From the NCBI GenBank assembly GCA_964507325.1, contig CAZDQL010000004.1, forward strand, positions 1-64,000: a stretch of DNA of 64,000 bases, in the 5' to 3' direction. A model generated the notes under the pieces. The model was not told where the DNA came from, made no database searches, and saw only the letters and a program-made list of their open reading frames with translations. The translations under genes were made by a program, and so were the position numbers. Positions 62,008 to 64,000 of the stretch are shown here, in pieces (position 1 is the stretch's first letter; each line of letters starts with the position of its first letter). Origin of the DNA: CAZDQL01 sp964507325. GTDB taxonomy: Bacteria > Planctomycetota > UBA1135 > GCA-002686595.

Positions 62008-62047
62008 CCGGGACGTGTCACGGCCGCGAACCAGGCATCAACGCCCC
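62008..62047 (+). repeat. dispersed intergenic repeat B, copy 3
   Basis: GGGACGTGTCACGGCCGCGA then ACCAGGCATCAACGCC parallels 38465-38503. Confidence 0.5.
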
Positions 62048-62103
62048 GACCTCGTGGACCTCTCTGGGAGGGAACGCGCCGCACTCGACTGCCCAGAATT
62101 TAT

Positions 62104-62115
62104 GTAACCTATTAC
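62104..62115. promoter_or_regulatory. probable MarR-type operator
   Basis: GTAACCTATTAC is an inverted repeat (GTAA-N4-TTAC) inside the only AT-rich island of this intergenic region, about 50 bases before the MarR-GNAT start. MarR proteins commonly bind such sites over their own promoter. This rests on position and symmetry only. Confidence 0.5.
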
Positions 62116-62167
62116 GCAATATTCGGCGCGCGAGCCGCAGGCCCCACTCGAAGCATGTAGCCGCCCG

Positions 62168-63139
62168 ATGAGCCCTCCCCCCGACTTCCTACGCGAGCTC
62201 GGTGCGCTCGCCTTCGCCACGCGCCTGCGGCGGCTCAGCGATCGACTGATGCGCGGAGCGGCGAGCATCTACCGCGACGTCGGGCTCGACTTCGAGCCGC
62301 GCTGGTTCGCGCTCTTGCGACTGCTCGACGACCACGGCTCGAGCAGCGTCACCGGCGCCTCCGAGGCGCTTGGCCTCACCCACCCCGCGGTGGTCAAGCT
62401 GGCACGCGAGATGACCCGAGGCGGCCTGGTCACCTCCGAGCGGAGTCGGGTCGACCGCCGCAGCCGGCTGCTGCGCATCACCGGCAAGGGGCGGGTCATG
62501 CTGCAACGTCTGACCCCCGTCCTGGATGACCTGGTGGCGGTCATGCAGGGCGTCTGGACGGAGGCCGAGGTGGACGTGCTCGCCGACTTGGATCGACTCG
62601 AAGATCGGCTCGACCTGCGCGAGCTGTATCCGCGGCTGCGTGAACGCCTGCGACCGCGAATGCTCGAGGCGATCGAGGTTCTCGACTACCGACCCGCCTG
62701 GAAGCGGCACTTCCGAGGGCTCAACGAGAGCTGGCTGACCCAGACGCTGGAGGTCGAGGCCGCCGATCGCGAGCTGCTCGACGATCCGAACGGCCGCATC
62801 GTCAAGACTGGTGGGGCGGTCTTGTTCGCGCGAGTCAACGGCCGCATCGTCGGCACCTGCGCTCTCATCCGCCACGAACCGGAGCTGTTCGAGCTCACCA
62901 AGATGGCAGTCGATGAGGACGCGCGCCGTCGCCTGGTCGGGACCCGTTTGACCCTGGCGGTTGCCGAGCGTGCACGGTCCTTGGGAGCGCGCGAGCTGTA
63001 CCTGGAGACCCACCCCAGCTTCACGGCGGCGCGACGCCTGTACGAAGGACTGGGATTCGAGCGCATCCCGAAGAGCCCCATACCGGCCGTGTACCGGCGG
63101 CGCCGCATCGTCATGCGACTGGATCTGGAATCACCCTGA
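62168..63139 (+). CDS. MarR-family regulator fused to a GNAT acetyltransferase
   Basis: A 323-residue two-domain protein. Residues 1-150 form a MarR winged helix (SSVTGASEALGLTHPAVVKLAREMTRGGLV, wing RSRVDRRSRLLRIT). Residues of about 195-320 form a GNAT domain, with TKMAVDEDARRRLVGTRLT as the acetyl-CoA binding loop and LYLETHPSFTAARRLYEGLGF as the closing motif. Such fusions are known in several phyla and may couple transcription control to acetylation of a small molecule or protein. Start ATG 62168 is taken. An S41 peptidase gene follows 17 bases later, so it may be the regulated target. Confidence 0.88.
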   Translation: MSPPPDFLRELGALAFATRLRRLSDRLMRGAASIYRDVGLDFEPRWFALLRLLDDHGSSSVTGASEALGLTHPAVVKLAREMTRGGLVTSERSRVDRRSRLLRITGKGRVMLQRLTPVLDDLVAVMQGVWTEAEVDVLADLDRLEDRLDLRELYPRLRERLRPRMLEAIEVLDYRPAWKRHFRGLNESWLTQTLEVEAADRELLDDPNGRIVKTGGAVLFARVNGRIVGTCALIRHEPELFELTKMAVDEDARRRLVGTRLTLAVAERARSLGARELYLETHPSFTAARRLYEGLGFERIPKSPIPAVYRRRRIVMRLDLESP

Positions 63140-63155
63140 CAAGAGGAGAATCACG

Positions 63156-64000
63156 ATGATGACCAACCGGAGGCCCCTTCATGGGCCCAGCGCGGGCCCC
63201 GCTGCCCCTTTGCATCTCCTAGGACTTCTCGGACTGCTGTCGGTCGGGTCGATCGCCCTCGGGGCTTCGACCCAGGAGCCTGCGCCGAAGCAGAAGGACC
63301 TCGATACGACCCGTCGTAGCGCCATCGTCGAGAAGGTCGCCTCCGAGGTCGCCGACCGCTACCTGTACCCCCAGGACGGCGCCGAGATGGCGCAGCGCCT
63401 GCGCACCCGGCATCGAGAGGGCGAATACGATTCCCTCTCGACCGTCGGCGAGCTCGCGCGCCGCTTGACCGCCGACCTGCACTCGGTGCGCCGTGACCCA
63501 CACCTGGCCGTGGTCGAGTTCCGCGAGAGCTTCCGGAGCCGGGGAGGGGACGAGGAGAACCTGTGGGAGTTGCACCTGCGAGAGGTGCGCTACCGCAACT
63601 TCGGCCTGACCAAAGTCGAGCGGCTAACGGGGAACGTCGGCTACTTGAAGATCGACGAGTTCGACCACGCCGAGAGCGCGGCCGAGACCCTGCACGCGGC
63701 GATGCGATTCCTCGCCTACACGGACGCGATGATCATCGACCTGCGTGAGAACAGCGGAGGTCGTCCCGAGCTGCTTCAGATTCTCCTGAGCTACATCTTC
63801 GGGGGAGACCCGGTGCACTATGCGAACTACGACAACCGCGAGAAGGGCGTCCAGCGCCAGTGGTGGACCCTCTCACACGTTCCCGGCAAGCGCCGACCGG
63901 ACGTTCCCCTCTACCTGCTCACCAGCCGGCGGACCGCGTCGGGTGCGGAGGAGCTGGCGTTCGTGCTGCGCAACTTCGAGCGTGCCACCCTGGTCGGCGC
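63156..64000 (+). CDS. S41-family peptidase, truncated by the window end
   Basis: At least 281 residues, running off the right edge. ATG at 63156 has AGAGGAG eight bases upstream; a signal peptide follows (about 1-38). The N-terminal helical domain (about 48-115, IVEKVASEVADRYLYPQDGAEMA, LTADLHSV) is the IRBP-type S41 N-terminal domain. The catalytic domain has GNVGYLKIDEF, IIDLRENSGG and the serine motif TASGAEELAF. The general base lies past the window. These enzymes are secreted tail- or retinoid-binding-like serine peptidases. It is 17 bases after the MarR-GNAT gene and probably in its operon. Confidence 0.85.
   Translation, partial: MMTNRRPLHGPSAGPAAPLHLLGLLGLLSVGSIALGASTQEPAPKQKDLDTTRRSAIVEKVASEVADRYLYPQDGAEMAQRLRTRHREGEYDSLSTVGELARRLTADLHSVRRDPHLAVVEFRESFRSRGGDEENLWELHLREVRYRNFGLTKVERLTGNVGYLKIDEFDHAESAAETLHAAMRFLAYTDAMIIDLRENSGGRPELLQILLSYIFGGDPVHYANYDNREKGVQRQWWTLSHVPGKRRPDVPLYLLTSRRTASGAEELAFVLRNFERATLVG

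Larger units (their letters stand above)
61594..62167. other. intergenic region with repeats A and B and a regulatory AT-rich island
   Basis: No gene is supported in these 574 bases between divergent genes. Repeat A lies at 61904-61989 and repeat B at 62008-62047. An AT-rich stretch at 62095-62125 probably holds the promoter and operator of the MarR-GNAT gene. The part nearest the C25 gene (61594-61900) shows no recognised element. Confidence 0.55.

Noticed and set aside
1..64000. CRISPR arrays, rRNA genes, intact tRNAs, prophage or toxin-antitoxin modules
   Set aside because: None was seen: no regularly spaced direct repeats, no conserved rRNA blocks and no phage structural genes on either strand.

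Overview
The window is about two thirds G+C, densely coded and carries genes on both strands. It looks like a draft or metagenome scaffold, because two runs of exactly 100 N (26271-26370 and 57991-58090) break it. The gene content suggests Planctomycetota, or a close relative with the same lifestyle. Pointers are a Tat-exported Gfo/Idh/MocA oxidoreductase, a hydrazine-synthase-alpha-like secreted protein with CxxCH motifs, secreted FAD oxidoreductases, an ECF sigma factor fused to carboxypeptidase-regulatory repeats, many secreted peptidases, and a secreted protein ending in a QYWSRDP-type C-terminal module. No rRNA or other marker gene is present, so the lineage is an inference.

Layout. 0.06-12 kb: an MFS transporter, a 1500-residue secreted protein with three tandem anthrax-lethal-factor-like peptidase domains, a PD40 beta-propeller protein, a Gfo/Idh/MocA oxidoreductase and the HZS-alpha-like protein. 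12.4-18.7 kb: the membrane-tethered ECF sigma fusion, a secreted hypothetical protein and a secreted FAD oxidoreductase. 18.9-27.6 kb, all on the minus strand: a hydrogen-sensing type cluster in the order periplasmic binding protein, HAMP-PAS membrane sensor, [NiFe] hydrogenase small subunit, large subunit, HybD-type maturation protease, hybrid histidine kinase. The last five genes overlap or nearly abut. 27.7-31 kb: a decayed transposase, a secreted peptidylarginine-deiminase-like protein and a small zinc-ribbon membrane protein.

31-38.3 kb, minus strand: a DMT transporter, an M1-like peptidase, a GntR regulator with a perfect palindrome at its start, and three PLP/NAD amino-acid enzymes (OCD/mu-crystallin, class I/II aminotransferase, D-threonine-aldolase-like). 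38.6-43.8 kb, plus strand: a secreted protein, an ECF sigma factor and a putative membrane anti-sigma factor in one coupled operon, then a HEAT-repeat protein, a decayed tRNA-Gly, a glycine-rich RRM protein and a hypothetical protein. 43.9-58.3 kb: a gingipain-type (C25) peptidase, a ferredoxin-like protein, an M42 aminopeptidase, a HEAT-vWA protein, a GH10 xylanase, an ABC-2 exporter whose ATPase is frameshifted, an SDR, and a TsaA/TrmO-fold protein with a Tat-type signal. 58.5-64 kb: a second C25 peptidase, a MarR-GNAT fusion and a truncated S41 peptidase.

The most notable items are the sensory hydrogenase cluster, the triplicated lethal-factor-like protein, and the co-occurrence of two gingipain-type peptidases with a PPAD-like deiminase. 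Intergenic DNA also carries several families of degenerate dispersed repeats, one of which matches the flank of the transposase remnant.
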